A stretch of DNA of 64,000 bases from Lachnospiraceae bacterium (GCA_902363675.1 CABJAV010000011.1:30773-94772), one strand, 5' to 3'. Positions 45,430-55,090 are shown, counted from the stretch's first letter. Numbers and translations: made by a program. The notes: generated by a model not told the origin, from the letters alone.

Positions 45430-47247
45430 TTATAAAATTTCACCGACAACCCAGATACCATCCTCGCCCCAAGGACGTATCATGGTAATATGGTGTGTTA
45501 TATCATCTTCTGTGAAGTGAACCTTAAGTTCAACCTGGGTTTTGTCTTTTTTGTCTGCAGTAATTTCAACTTTGTCATCATTTCGCAACAGATTCAGCAA
45601 ATATTGAGCCGCTTCCATTGGATCTGTCAGATTGTATTCACCATCCGGATTCATTCCGTTTGCGGATATGGCATGTTCATTCAGCGTTTCACCCAGCCCA
45701 TTTGCCTGATAGTCCATTGGCGTATTTTGGATTCCTTTCGGATAGGCGTTTTCGAATTCTGAGCCACTTGCAATAAAATTTAACATCTGTAGCTCTTCAT
45801 GGGCAATCTCTATCTTGTCATCTTTTCTTGTGTACTGAAGCGTTTCTTTCCATACGGTCACATGTGGATCAGATACCTGTGCATAATACAGAATTGTGGC
45901 AGAGGTATCATCAGATTGGGTAATCTGGTACGCTGGCATCCCTGATTCTTCATCGAACCATGGCCAGGGGCTGGACCAGCCAAAATTACCGTTATCATCC
46001 AGAAGATTTTCCTCTTTCAATTCATTCTTTGCGTCATCCGTGGCCATATCCTGGATTGTTCTGACATCTCGGGCAGCGAAAGCCTGTGTCCATTTATCCA
46101 CACTCTGTAAAGACTCCTGAACAGTAGAACTGTTGTCAGAACTCATAGGTGCTTCTGTAGTCTCGACCGCCGTTTGTTGCATCTGACTGTTCTCCGTATC
46201 GGATACCGTTTCAGAGGAGATTTTGTCTTTGCCATTTGTCAGGCAACTCACGCCAACAACCACGAGCAACACAAACACAAGGATTGCAACCCATGTATGT
46301 GGTTTTTTAAAATTCAACACATTTTTAATTCGTCTTCCGGCATCGCCCTCTCCGAAAGCGACCGGCGCGAACGAATACGGATGTCGTTCCATTGCAAATG
46401 ATAGAAGAGAGTTGCTGTAGCCCTGTTTAATTTCATTGCCGAATTGTTCGATCACAGCCTCATCGCAGCTCATCTCCATGTCACGCACCATATAGAAAAA
46501 GGCGATCCATACCAGCGGATTCCACCAGTACACGGCGAGTAGCAGGAACGCAATCAGCTTCCACAGCGGATCAAGGCGCCGTATATGACATTCCTCATGA
46601 GCCAGAATGTAAGCCTGTTCCTGCTTCGGCATCCGAAATGGAATATAGATTCGGGACCGGATGATACCCAAAACAAAAGGCGATGGAATCCGGTCGCATT
46701 CCCATACGGAGACATTGTTTTTTTTCTTGTGAGAGTCAGGTGTAATATCACGGGCAATCACTGCTGTTCGCACTAGTAATCTGCATTTTACATAGGAATA
46801 GATACCATATGTCACGAAAAGTGCGACAACGATCAGCCATAGGAGACCGAGAATTCCAAGTACCGTCTGTGATGTGGTAAGTGTATGTGTCATAGCTTCG
46901 ACAGCAGTACTCCTTGAAGCATGCGCCGCAGCAGCTCCGGTCGTATCGGTTTTATTTAACAGATCTGTTGATCTTTGCAAATTTGTTCTGTGACTGCCGG
47001 CAAGCATTGTTTCCACAGTAGATGTGTGTTTGGCAAAGCCGCGAAACAGATTGAATACGCTTATATTTGTCGCAAACGGCAGATCGAAGATCATACGGAT
47101 TCCGACGATTGACCAAAGAATATAAGAATATTTCTTTGGCATCTTGCGCAGCAGAAAACGTGCCAGAAGAACTGCGATGATTACCACACTCACGGTCATG
47201 TTTTTGTACAAAAAGGTAAGGAAAATTTGACTTAAATCGTTTAACAT
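45430..47247 (-). CDS. BlaR1-like M56 metalloprotease antirepressor
   Basis: The start at 47247 has GAAAGGA upstream; the frame extends eight more residues to 47271 without a good site. The product has 605 residues. Four membrane helices surround a M56 zinc-protease domain with HEECH (His217, Glu218, His221) and DMEMSCDEAVIE downstream. A fourth helix after NFKKPHTWVA leads to an outside sensor region of about 260 residues. This is not the penicillin-binding domain of classical BlaR1; it instead resembles the product at 41350-42372. Family role: sensing outside stress, then cleaving the BlaI repressor. It follows blaI in one operon. Confidence 0.88.
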   Translation of the reverse strand: MLNDLSQIFLTFLYKNMTVSVVIIAVLLARFLLRKMPKKYSYILWSIVGIRMIFDLPFATNISVFNLFRGFAKHTSTVETMLAGSHRTNLQRSTDLLNKTDTTGAAAAHASRSTAVEAMTHTLTTSQTVLGILGLLWLIVVALFVTYGIYSYVKCRLLVRTAVIARDITPDSHKKKNNVSVWECDRIPSPFVLGIIRSRIYIPFRMPKQEQAYILAHEECHIRRLDPLWKLIAFLLLAVYWWNPLVWIAFFYMVRDMEMSCDEAVIEQFGNEIKQGYSNSLLSFAMERHPYSFAPVAFGEGDAGRRIKNVLNFKKPHTWVAILVFVLLVVVGVSCLTNGKDKISSETVSDTENSQMQQTAVETTEAPMSSDNSSTVQESLQSVDKWTQAFAARDVRTIQDMATDDAKNELKEENLLDDNGNFGWSSPWPWFDEESGMPAYQITQSDDTSATILYYAQVSDPHVTVWKETLQYTRKDDKIEIAHEELQMLNFIASGSEFENAYPKGIQNTPMDYQANGLGETLNEHAISANGMNPDGEYNLTDPMEAAQYLLNLLRNDDKVEITADKKDKTQVELKVHFTEDDITHHITMIRPWGEDGIWVVGEIL

Positions 47248-47282
47248 AACTTTTCCTTTCTGATGAATCATCGTTTCAATTG

Positions 47283-47645
47283 TTACGATTGTTTGTGTTC
47301 ATCGATCATCTTCTTGAGCTTTTTTGCGTCCTCATTGGAAATTTTCTTTCCACCCAGAAATGCTGCAATGAAGCCGGGCAATGAACCATCAAATGTACGT
47401 TCCACAAAATACTGGGATTCGTCTGCCTGCACCTGTTCCTTCGGAATCAAAACCGTAACCGTTGCATCCTCATTGGCAATATATCCCTTTTCACACATTT
47501 TGCGAACAACTGTGTAGGTCGTGGATTTTTTCCAGCCAAGCTTTTCCTGGCATAACTTCACCAGCTCGCCGGAATTGATGGGAGCATTATCCCATACCAC
47601 GCACATAAAACGATAATCACTGTCACACAGTTTTGCGTAGTCCAT
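47283..47645 (-). CDS. blaI: BlaI/MecI-family repressor
   Basis: I start at ATG 47645, 8 bases after AGGAGG; a GTG at 47654 is less likely. The product has 120 residues. Its winged helix includes FMCVVWDNAPINSGELVKLCQEKLGWKKSTTYTVVRKMCEKGYI, followed by a dimerisation helix region (VERTFDGSLPGFIAAFLGGKKISNEDAKKLKKMIDEH). It represses its own operon and, judging by the shared operators, the gene at 41350. It is inactivated by proteolysis by the BlaR1 partner encoded 35 bases downstream. Confidence 0.92.
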   Translation of the reverse strand: MDYAKLCDSDYRFMCVVWDNAPINSGELVKLCQEKLGWKKSTTYTVVRKMCEKGYIANEDATVTVLIPKEQVQADESQYFVERTFDGSLPGFIAAFLGGKKISNEDAKKLKKMIDEHKQS

Positions 47646-47667
47646 GGTATACACCTCCTTTTCCTTT

Positions 47668-47721
47668 GGTTTATAGCTATCAACCTAATGCAAGCTTACA
47701 ACAATAAACCGAGTGTGTCAA
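47668..47721 (-). promoter_or_regulatory. BlaI-type operator-promoter, copy 2 (blaI operon)
   Basis: On the minus strand TTGACA (47721-47716) and TAAGCT (47698-47693) are spaced by 17 bases. Two 18-base palindromes lie at 47693-47710 and 47668-47685 (GGTTTATTGTTGTAAGCT and GGTTGATAGCTATAAACC), with the same 7-base gap as in copy 1. Confidence 0.78.
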
Positions 47722-48041
47722 TATGGAAAGGAAAATATTGTGGAAATAATAGAGCTATTAATAAGAAATGGATATATACAGAAATATAATTGTGAAATAT
47801 CCAGTATTTAAAGAGTTTTTGGACATATAGAAAATTGTTTGGAACAAAAATCCAGATTATTTGGTAGAATTGGACTTTTTTAAGACGGAGTTACAAATAT
47901 GTCCGTAAATATATAAAAGTGTGGATATTGATAAGCTGTTTTGATTGATATATCCAATTTTGAAATTGAAGCTGGACATAATAGTGATATTTTTCGCATA
48001 GGTCCAGTGGATGAACGAAATGACTACTAATCAGAGAATAA
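47722..48041. other. Intergenic AT-rich stretch with no recognised feature
   Basis: This stretch of about 320 bases between the blaI promoter and the SRP RNA is AT-rich. It shows no convincing ORF, RNA or transposon remnant. Confidence 0.5.
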
Positions 48042-48310
48042 AAAACCGAGTATCCCGCTTCGAATAACACACAATAGACGTTACCTCTGCAGTTAACTCC
48101 CTCCAGGCACCCTTACGGCACATGAGAGCTTCCACTTAGGGCTGCTGTATTCCTACCCTGACCCGGTTCATGGATTCCCATTGCGTAAGACCCAGACGTC
48201 AACGCCACTTACAGAGGGCAGCTCCACCGCTGAAACCCTCTACGAGATATCACCCCAACTATAGCGGATTGTTGGTTCAAGGTACCGCTACCACCCCGGC
48301 TACTCGGAGA
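48042..48310 (-). ncRNA. ffs: Signal recognition particle RNA, large bacterial type
   Basis: The minus-strand RNA of about 265 bases begins near CTCCGAGTAGCCGGGG and ends near CGGGATACTCGG, so CCGAGTA and TACTCGG close the molecule. The SRP54-binding domain is visible as GGTCAGG, a GTA stem, a GGAA tetraloop, TAC, then AGCAGCC, which gives the asymmetric loop and hairpin of helix 8. The Alu-domain region (GGTGGTAGCGGTACC) sits at the 5' end, as in the large Firmicute SRP RNA. It acts with Ffh in co-translational targeting. Six T follow the 3' end. Confidence 0.88.
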
Positions 48311-48314
48311 TTTA

Positions 48315-48344
48315 AGTATAATGCATAAAAGCAGGGATTGTCAA
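48315..48344 (-). promoter_or_regulatory. Promoter of the SRP RNA
   Basis: TTGACA (48344-48339) and TATACT (48320-48315) on the minus strand have an 18-base spacer and lie just ahead of the RNA. Confidence 0.8.
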
Positions 48345-48407
48345 GCAAAAAGGTGCTGTCGAAAAATGCGCTTAAAAATGTGGCTGTGAAATAATTTAAA
48401 AAAATGC

Positions 48408-48434
48408 TAAAGTATCTGCCGAAGCGTCCGATAA
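48408..48434 (+). promoter_or_regulatory. Sigma-D (FliA-type) promoter of the late flagellar operon
   Basis: TAAA (48408-48411) and TCCGATAA (48427-48434) are 15 bases apart, matching TAAA-N15-GCCGATAA with a single mismatch. The first gene is flgM, the anti-sigma factor for this sigma. Confidence 0.88.
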
Positions 48435-48503
48435 ATAATGTATAGAGATGCAGAAAGGTTGCATTTCAGAAGCTTATTTCAAGGAAGAAAGGAGATGCTG
48501 AGC

Positions 48504-48785
48504 ATGCGTATAGATGCATATAACCAGGTAGCCCAGTTATACGGTATACAAAAGAGCGTGAAGACACAGAAAGCGCAGAACGCAGCAGGCCCGAGAGATC
48601 AGGTTTCTATTTCACAGGCTGGTCGTGACTATCAGGTAGCAAAGAGTGCAGTATCAGAAGCTTCGGACATCAGGGAAGACAAAGTCGCACAGCTTAAATC
48701 AATGGTAGATGCGGGAACATATTCCGTAGAACCGGGTGATTTCGCCAGCAAATTACTGGAGAAATATAATAATAGTCTTATGTAG
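48504..48785 (+). CDS. flgM: Anti-sigma-28 factor FlgM
   Basis: The start at 48504 lies 9 bases after AAAGGAG; upstream in-frame ATGs do not have this spacing. The product has 93 residues. The disordered N-terminus is followed by DQVSISQAGRDYQVAKSAV and DIREDKVAQLKSMVDAGTYSVEPGDFASKLLEKY, the sigma-binding C-terminal helices of FlgM. It holds sigma-D inactive until the hook is complete and FlgM is exported. It is the first gene behind a sigma-D promoter, giving negative feedback. Confidence 0.92.
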   Translation: MRIDAYNQVAQLYGIQKSVKTQKAQNAAGPRDQVSISQAGRDYQVAKSAVSEASDIREDKVAQLKSMVDAGTYSVEPGDFASKLLEKYNNSLM

Positions 48786-48802
48786 TAAGAGAGGTTATCA
48801 GA

Positions 48803-49315
48803 GTGGCTAGTTTAGTAGAAGAGCTTGTAAACATACTTGAGGCAGAACAGAAAGTCTATGAGACACTGACTGGATATGAAGAGAAGAAGAAGGATGTTCT
48901 TATCCGTGCGGATGTCCCTGCTCTTGAAGAGATTACAAACTTGGAACAGTTGGCAGGAGATGAACTGATTGCGTATAGCAATAAGCAGGTTCAGGCGCTG
49001 ACGGATATCGCTACGGTACTTGGAAAGACAGAGGAAAAGATGACAGTTACTAGACTGATCGATCTTCTGGATACCCAGCCGGAGATACAGAAGAAACTGA
49101 CCATTGCAAGAAATAACCTGATTGAAACTGCAAATAAGATGCAGAGCCTGAATGAACAGAACATGGTTCTGATTCAACAGGCAATCGAGATAAACGAATT
49201 CGACCTGACCTTGTTCAAAAGCTTGCGGCAGGCCCCTGAGACCGCCAATTATGACAAAAGCGCTTATAATACAGGCTCCTTGTTAGGCGGAGGTGGCTTT
49301 GATGCTACAAGTTAA
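48803..49315 (+). CDS. flgN: FlgN-family export chaperone
   Basis: The protein has 170 residues starting from GTG with GAGAGG upstream. It is almost entirely helical (LVEELVNILEAEQKVYETLTGYEEKKKDVLI, TVTRLIDLLDTQPEIQKKL), as FlgN proteins are. FlgN is the cytoplasmic chaperone for the hook-filament junction proteins FlgK and FlgL, both encoded just downstream. The C-terminus ends in a Gly-rich tail. Confidence 0.85.
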   Translation: MASLVEELVNILEAEQKVYETLTGYEEKKKDVLIRADVPALEEITNLEQLAGDELIAYSNKQVQALTDIATVLGKTEEKMTVTRLIDLLDTQPEIQKKLTIARNNLIETANKMQSLNEQNMVLIQQAIEINEFDLTLFKSLRQAPETANYDKSAYNTGSLLGGGGFDATS

Positions 49316-49390
49316 ACAAAATGATATGTAGTTGGCAGCCTTTTTTTAAGATAAAAGGATAGCTGATATTCAATCAGGGAGGAACAAGAG

Positions 49391-51094
49391 ATGGCAAATG
49401 GATTCGGCTCATTATATGTAGGAGCATCTGGACTCCAGAATGCACAGAATGCAATAAATACAACGGCAAACAACCTTGCGAACGTAGACACCAAAGGATA
49501 TGTCCGCCAGCAGGTTCGATATGCCGATAAAAATTATACAATTCTTAAAGACAGCAGAGCTAATGTGAACATGCAACAGTCAGGACTGGGTGTGTCAATT
49601 GGAGATGTTGTTCATGCAAGAGATATATTCTTAGACAAGACGTATCGGCAGGAAACCGGACGAATGTCTTTTTATTCTGCCCGTTATGAGACAGCCACTT
49701 ATGTGGAAGATCTCATGCAGGAGCTGAATGGACAACAGTTCAAACAGAGTGTCAGCGATTTGTGGCAGGCGTTTCAGGAAGTATCCACGAAACCGGCAGA
49801 TTCTACGAACCAGAATCTGGTGCTGCAGAAAGCAGATCTTCTGGTGAGCCGTACGCAGAAATTATATTCGGATCTTCAGAATTATCAATCCAATATTAAT
49901 GATCAAATTAAAGATGATGTAGACCGTGTCAATACAATTGGAAACCGGATTTACGAACTGAATTTACAGATTCAGAGGGTTGAGGCCGGTGGAACTGAGA
50001 CTGCCATGACACTTCGTGACGAGCGAGACAGTCTGTTAGATGAACTGGGAAATTATGGACGCATTGAAGTGACTGAGGATGCGACAGGGTTTACGTATGT
50101 AGATATGGAAGGTGTCCGTTTTGTAGATGAAAATCGTTGCTATAATATGGGATTGAAAGCTGCAGATGGAACTGGCTTTTACACCCCATACTGGCCACAA
50201 CAGTCGGATGTGGAAAAAGGGCAGTATGTGCCGGTGTTCCGTTTGAGTGGCGAAATCTCATCGGAGATGAATACCGATATTGGTTCTATCAAATCCAAAC
50301 TTCTGGTGCGTGGTGATGCTTACGGACGCAGAGAAGATATGGCATCGGAAAAATCGTATGGCAACATTGAAGGCTGCACACTTATGGAAGTTCAGGCGGA
50401 ACTGGATGTGCTGTTCTCCAACATTGTTAGGTCAATGAACGATATCTACTGTCCGAACACAGAGACAACAAGCGCTTTTACTTCGACAGATGGTGTGACT
50501 TATCCGGCAGGAACAAAAATTCTTGACGAAGAGAATTGTGCCAGAGGCGTGGATGGAGAAATTCCGCCGAGAGAGCTTTTTACCCGTATCGGAATCGACC
50601 GTTATACAAAAGTGACCGGAAAAGACGGCAAAACATATTATGTATATAACGAAGAAGATCCGGATGTTTCTTCTACCAGATATGCAATTGGTACAATTAC
50701 TGTCAACAGTGATCTCAAGAGACAGATTACGTTGATGCCGGCTTACAAAAAGGACGGATCGGTAGATTATGAAATGGGGGCAAAGCTTGCAGCGGCATGG
50801 GAAGTCAAAGATATGAAGCTGAACCCATATGATCAGAAACCTTGTACATTTGAAGAATATTATGACAAGATGGTAGATCAGCTTGGAATCGAGGGCAATA
50901 CTTACAAATCGGTAACAGAAACACTTTCCGGAGCAGTTTCTTCCGTTGACAGCAAGCGCCAGCAGGTTTCCGGTGTTTCTTCGGATGAAGAATTATCAAA
51001 TATGATCAAGTTCCAGTCGGCGTATAATGCAGCAAGCCGTTTTATGAATGTTATTAGCGAAATGACAGAGACCATAGTTACGGGATTAAAGTAA
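49391..51094 (+). CDS. flgK: Flagellar hook-associated protein 1 FlgK, copy A
   Basis: The protein has 567 residues. The N-terminal rod motif region reads SLYVGASGLQNAQNAINTTANNLANVDTKGYVRQQV, and the C-terminal pairing helix is LSNMIKFQSAYNAASRFMNVISEMTETIV. The middle (about 270-470) is variable and exposed. FlgK forms the first junction ring between hook and filament. A second flgK follows 43 bases downstream. Confidence 0.93.
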   Translation: MANGFGSLYVGASGLQNAQNAINTTANNLANVDTKGYVRQQVRYADKNYTILKDSRANVNMQQSGLGVSIGDVVHARDIFLDKTYRQETGRMSFYSARYETATYVEDLMQELNGQQFKQSVSDLWQAFQEVSTKPADSTNQNLVLQKADLLVSRTQKLYSDLQNYQSNINDQIKDDVDRVNTIGNRIYELNLQIQRVEAGGTETAMTLRDERDSLLDELGNYGRIEVTEDATGFTYVDMEGVRFVDENRCYNMGLKAADGTGFYTPYWPQQSDVEKGQYVPVFRLSGEISSEMNTDIGSIKSKLLVRGDAYGRREDMASEKSYGNIEGCTLMEVQAELDVLFSNIVRSMNDIYCPNTETTSAFTSTDGVTYPAGTKILDEENCARGVDGEIPPRELFTRIGIDRYTKVTGKDGKTYYVYNEEDPDVSSTRYAIGTITVNSDLKRQITLMPAYKKDGSVDYEMGAKLAAAWEVKDMKLNPYDQKPCTFEEYYDKMVDQLGIEGNTYKSVTETLSGAVSSVDSKRQQVSGVSSDEELSNMIKFQSAYNAASRFMNVISEMTETIVTGLK

Positions 51095-51137
51095 TTTGGC
51101 TGTTTTAGAATAACAAAAGGGATGGGAGGAATCGCAT

Positions 51138-52994
51138 ATGCCATCACAATTTTTCGGATTAAATATTGGAGCCAGCGCATTATCTGCATTTCAGGCTTCT
51201 GTAAATACAACTGTAAATAATATTTCCAATGTACAGACAAAGGGATATACAAGGCAGACAACAACACTTGAGTCGAGTACACCAATCCGTGTGAATGCAA
51301 AATACGGAAGTGTCGGAACCGGTGTATCTGCCACTGCAATCACACAGGAGAGAAATCTCTATTATGATACGAAATACTGGCAGAACAGTTCAAGCAAAGG
51401 CTATTTTGAACAGAAAAAGTATTATCTGGAACAGGTAGAGACATTGTTGGAAGATGACGGAGTACAGGAAGGTTTTACCACCATTTTTGCAAAGATGTTC
51501 AATGGACTGGACACTTTAAAGACAAAAGGTGAGGAAGAAAGCGTCCGGAACCAGTTCATTCATCAGGCACAGAGCCTTTGCACGTACTTTAATTCATTGT
51601 CGAAAAGTCTGTCGCAGATGCAGGAAGACTGCAATGAAGAGATTAAGAGCAGTGTGAATACAATCAATGGAATTTCTCAGAAGATTGCAACACTTAATAA
51701 AGAAATCAATATGATCGAAGTCAGGGGTGGACATGCTAATGAACTCCGTGACCAGAGAGCAAATCTGGTAGATCAGCTTTCCGAGATGGTAAATACAGAG
51801 ACACAGGAATATGAGGTACACAATTCCTATGGACAGGATCTTGGTGGTACTAATTATCGTGTCATTATCAATGGTCAGGTATTGGTCGACGGAAACGATT
51901 ACCGTACGTTGGACTGCAAGACTCAGGATTATCGCAACAATCAGTCGGATGCGGAAGGCATGTACGAGATTTGCTGGTCAGACAATGGAATGGATTTTGC
52001 GGCAACATCCGGTAGCGCAAGCGGAAGTCTTAAGGCGCTTTTTTCCGTGCGGGATGGTAATAATGCGGAGAGCATGACCGGTGTGGTACAAAGTGCAGAC
52101 ACGAAAAATATTACTATGAAGTGGCCGTCCGTTACGGATGTGAACAAACTGGCACTTCCGGAAAAAGGACTTATCACGATCAATAGTAAAAAATACAAAT
52201 ATGACGGATGGGATGCGCAGGTGGGAGAAGATGGCATTACCAGCATTCAATTTCATCTGACACAGGATATTGATGCGGAGGAGGCCGGTGCACTTGCAGA
52301 TTCGCAGATGGTATGCGGCGATAATGTGGACGCACTTGGCATTCCCTATTATCAGTCACAGATCAACGAGTTTGTCCGTAGCTTTGTACAGGCATTCAAT
52401 GATATCGAAAAAACCGGTGTGGATTTGAAAAAGAATCCGATGGGAGCATTTTTCGTTGGAAATACCGCAATGGGTACTTCTTTTGGCGGAGATGACTGGG
52501 ATGCAAAAGTCGCAGCAGCCAAGAAGGAGAAGGAAAATGGCGGTACTTATGGATTTACAATAAGTTCCAAAGAGGACAGCTATTACAATATTACTGCGGA
52601 CAATGTGGCGGTAAATTCCAAATCCCTGCAGGATCCAAGCTATTTTTCAACAGCGACTGAGATGAATAATGGAGAGGCAAAGTACGATATCGCAGAGAAA
52701 CTTTTGACATTGCAAAAAGATGTCAAGATGTTCCGTGGCGATTCTGCAGAGTCTTTTCTGGAAACACTTTTATCGGACATTACAGTTGATGTGGACAAGA
52801 CAAATACTAACTATAAGAACTATTTCAATCTGCAGACTGCTGTGAATAATCAGCGTACATCGGTTTCCGGTGTGGACGAGGACGAGGAAGCATTGAACCT
52901 TATTAAATTTCAGAATGCATATAATCTGGCTTCCAAAGTGATTTCCGTTATGGCAGAAATGTATGATAAATTAATTAATGAAACTGGCGTATAA
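51138..52994 (+). CDS. flgK: Flagellar hook-associated protein 1 FlgK, copy B
   Basis: The protein has 618 residues. The N-terminus reads FFGLNIGASALSAFQASVNTTVNNISNVQTKGYTRQT and the C-terminus LNLIKFQNAYNLASKVISVMAEMYDKLINETGV, again both FlgK ends. The middle differs strongly from copy A, so this is an old duplication rather than a recent one. Each may occupy one ring, or one may be a junction extension. It is followed by flgL after 24 bases. Confidence 0.92.
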   Translation: MPSQFFGLNIGASALSAFQASVNTTVNNISNVQTKGYTRQTTTLESSTPIRVNAKYGSVGTGVSATAITQERNLYYDTKYWQNSSSKGYFEQKKYYLEQVETLLEDDGVQEGFTTIFAKMFNGLDTLKTKGEEESVRNQFIHQAQSLCTYFNSLSKSLSQMQEDCNEEIKSSVNTINGISQKIATLNKEINMIEVRGGHANELRDQRANLVDQLSEMVNTETQEYEVHNSYGQDLGGTNYRVIINGQVLVDGNDYRTLDCKTQDYRNNQSDAEGMYEICWSDNGMDFAATSGSASGSLKALFSVRDGNNAESMTGVVQSADTKNITMKWPSVTDVNKLALPEKGLITINSKKYKYDGWDAQVGEDGITSIQFHLTQDIDAEEAGALADSQMVCGDNVDALGIPYYQSQINEFVRSFVQAFNDIEKTGVDLKKNPMGAFFVGNTAMGTSFGGDDWDAKVAAAKKEKENGGTYGFTISSKEDSYYNITADNVAVNSKSLQDPSYFSTATEMNNGEAKYDIAEKLLTLQKDVKMFRGDSAESFLETLLSDITVDVDKTNTNYKNYFNLQTAVNNQRTSVSGVDEDEEALNLIKFQNAYNLASKVISVMAEMYDKLINETGV

Positions 52995-53018
52995 CGTCAT
53001 TTGTAAGGAGGAATTCCT

Positions 53019-54554
53019 ATGCGTGTAACGAACAACATGATTACAGCCAACACCAAATCAAATATTAATGCCAATAAGGTGCTGGTGGACAAGTACAATA
53101 CGCAGATGACAACACAAAAGAAAATCTCCCGTCCTTCGGAGGACCCGGTTGTTGCAATCCGTTCACTGCGTATGCAGACAACACTGAGTCATCTGACCCA
53201 GTATAAGGACAACAATATTGCCGATGCCAATGCATGGCTGGATGTGACAGAGACTGCATTGACCAATATGAAGAAGATTCTTACGGATATTCGTACCCAG
53301 TGCGTAAACGGTTCTACCGATACACTGACCGCAGATGACCGCCAGACAATTTTAAAACAGTTGCAGTCTATGAGTGAACAGGTATACAGTGAGGGAAATG
53401 CAGATTATGCGGGAAGAACCGTGTTTACCGGATATCGAACCTCTTCACAGCTGACATTCAAAAATGATGAGACAGACACAACATATTCCATTAAGCAGAA
53501 CTTTACGTATGAAGATCTGCAGGAACATCGTTATTATTATGGAGAGACACAGGTGCCGTCCGATGCAAACACCGAGTGTACAACAGAGGTAGGAACCAAT
53601 ACTTACCAGCGGCTTCGCCTTGCGTATGATGATACCGGATCTTTGGATTCTTTCAGTTATACGGCGAAAGGACAGACGGTCAAGATGGAAACCGTATCTG
53701 CAGCGGATGCTGCCGCAGGTGCAGATACTGCAGGAAAAGTAGTTGTATATGATACCGAAGATGACTGGTATCAGGCAACCGCTAAAGGAACAGATGGAAA
53801 AACAGTGGGTGATGATGACATCATCTTTATTAAGAACACAGGAGAGTTTGTATTCGGAAAAGAGATTGCACATGCGATTTCCAGAGATAAAGCGGAACTG
53901 AATGTTTCTTACACAAAGACCGGATTTGACGCAGGAGAGGCAAGACCGGAGTATTATTACGATTGTACAATGAAGACACCGGATATGGATGAGGCTGTTG
54001 TGTACACAAAAGAAAATCAGCAGATTGACTTTACTATTTCCAGTGGAATTACTTTCCCGGCAAACACACAGGCCAGCGAAGTGTTTGATACGAGTATCGG
54101 CCGTGATGTTAATGAACTGATTGACATTGTTACCACGGCCATCAAAGCAAACGACAAAGTCAGCAAAATCAAGTCGATGATGACGCAGGAACAGTACGCT
54201 GACAAAGATAGTCAGGCGACTTTACAAGGATATCTGGATTCTGCACAGAAAGAGGCAGATTACGCTGACGACAACTTAAAGAAAACATACAAGCAGTATA
54301 TTACAAACTTTGACAATTATCTGGATGATGTGAACAATGCCATTACCAACATTGGTAGTTTGCAGAACCGCCTGGATTTGGCAAAGACCCGTGTGGAGAA
54401 TCAGCAGATGACGGTTGAACAGTTGAAGACGAACAGTGATGACCGTGAGATTTCAGATGTTATCATCGATTACTATGCATCATACAATGCCTATACTTCA
54501 AGTCTCACTGCAGCAGCAAAGGTGGGAAAACAGACATTGCTTGATTATTTATAA
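53019..54554 (+). CDS. flgL: Flagellar hook-associated protein 3 FlgL
   Basis: The protein has 511 residues. The start MRVTNNMITANTKSNINANKVLVDKYNTQMTTQKKISRPSEDPVVAIRS is typical of FlgL and flagellin-like proteins. The C-terminal helix is NAITNIGSLQNRLDLAKTRVENQQMTVEQL. At 511 residues it is longer than the usual 300-residue FlgL, with a middle domain of about 200 residues inserted. FlgL links FlgK to the flagellin filament. Confidence 0.92.
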   Translation: MRVTNNMITANTKSNINANKVLVDKYNTQMTTQKKISRPSEDPVVAIRSLRMQTTLSHLTQYKDNNIADANAWLDVTETALTNMKKILTDIRTQCVNGSTDTLTADDRQTILKQLQSMSEQVYSEGNADYAGRTVFTGYRTSSQLTFKNDETDTTYSIKQNFTYEDLQEHRYYYGETQVPSDANTECTTEVGTNTYQRLRLAYDDTGSLDSFSYTAKGQTVKMETVSAADAAAGADTAGKVVVYDTEDDWYQATAKGTDGKTVGDDDIIFIKNTGEFVFGKEIAHAISRDKAELNVSYTKTGFDAGEARPEYYYDCTMKTPDMDEAVVYTKENQQIDFTISSGITFPANTQASEVFDTSIGRDVNELIDIVTTAIKANDKVSKIKSMMTQEQYADKDSQATLQGYLDSAQKEADYADDNLKKTYKQYITNFDNYLDDVNNAITNIGSLQNRLDLAKTRVENQQMTVEQLKTNSDDREISDVIIDYYASYNAYTSSLTAAAKVGKQTLLDYL

Positions 54555-54561
54555 AAGATAG

Positions 54562-54579
54562 GTTTTGAATAGTTACGAA
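54562..54579 (+). repeat. Copy of a 15-bp dispersed intergenic motif
   Basis: GTTTTGAATAGTTAC followed by GAA lies between flgL and fliW. It matches the motif at 57632 with one difference and the reverse copy at 16420. Confidence 0.6.
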
Positions 54580-54623
54580 GATAGAAGATACAATTGCGGA
54601 GCATTTGTAAAGGAGGAGAAGCC

Positions 54624-55088
54624 ATGAAGGCAAACACAAGAATTTTTGGGGAAATTGAAATCGCAGATGAAAAAATTATCACATTAGAAAAGGGAATGAT
54701 TGGATTTCCAAATCTGAATCGTTTTGCATTGATCTATGACGAAGAAAAAAAACAGAAGGACACTTCCATTATGTGGCTGCAGTCCATGGATGATGCGGAT
54801 ATTGCATTTCCGGTCATGATTCCAAATACAGTAAAAGAAGACTATGCACCAAATGTAAGTGAAGAAATTGTGGCTCCTCTTGGAGAACTGAACGAGCAGA
54901 ATACTTATATTCTTGTCACAGTTACTGTGCCGAAAAATATACAGGATTTTTCCGTGAATTTAAAGGCACCAATCGTCATCAATATGGACAATCACAAGGG
55001 CGTACAGCTTATAGTGGAGGATGATTATCCGGTCAAATACAAAGTATACGATGTTCTGAAAGCAAAAAAAGAAAAGGCGGGTGAATAG
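54624..55088 (+). CDS. fliW: Flagellar assembly factor FliW
   Basis: I start at ATG 54624 behind AAAGGAGGAG; the frame opens 30 bases earlier without such a site. The product has 154 residues. Features are FGEIEIADEKIITLEKGMIGFPNLNRFALI, a DIAFPVMIP stretch and NLKAPIVINMDNHKGVQLIVEDDYPVKY, diagnostic of FliW. In Bacillus subtilis FliW binds CsrA or flagellin, so that flagellin translation is freed once filament export begins. csrA follows 2 bases after its stop, as expected. Confidence 0.94.
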   Translation: MKANTRIFGEIEIADEKIITLEKGMIGFPNLNRFALIYDEEKKQKDTSIMWLQSMDDADIAFPVMIPNTVKEDYAPNVSEEIVAPLGELNEQNTYILVTVTVPKNIQDFSVNLKAPIVINMDNHKGVQLIVEDDYPVKYKVYDVLKAKKEKAGE

Positions 55089-55090
55089 AT

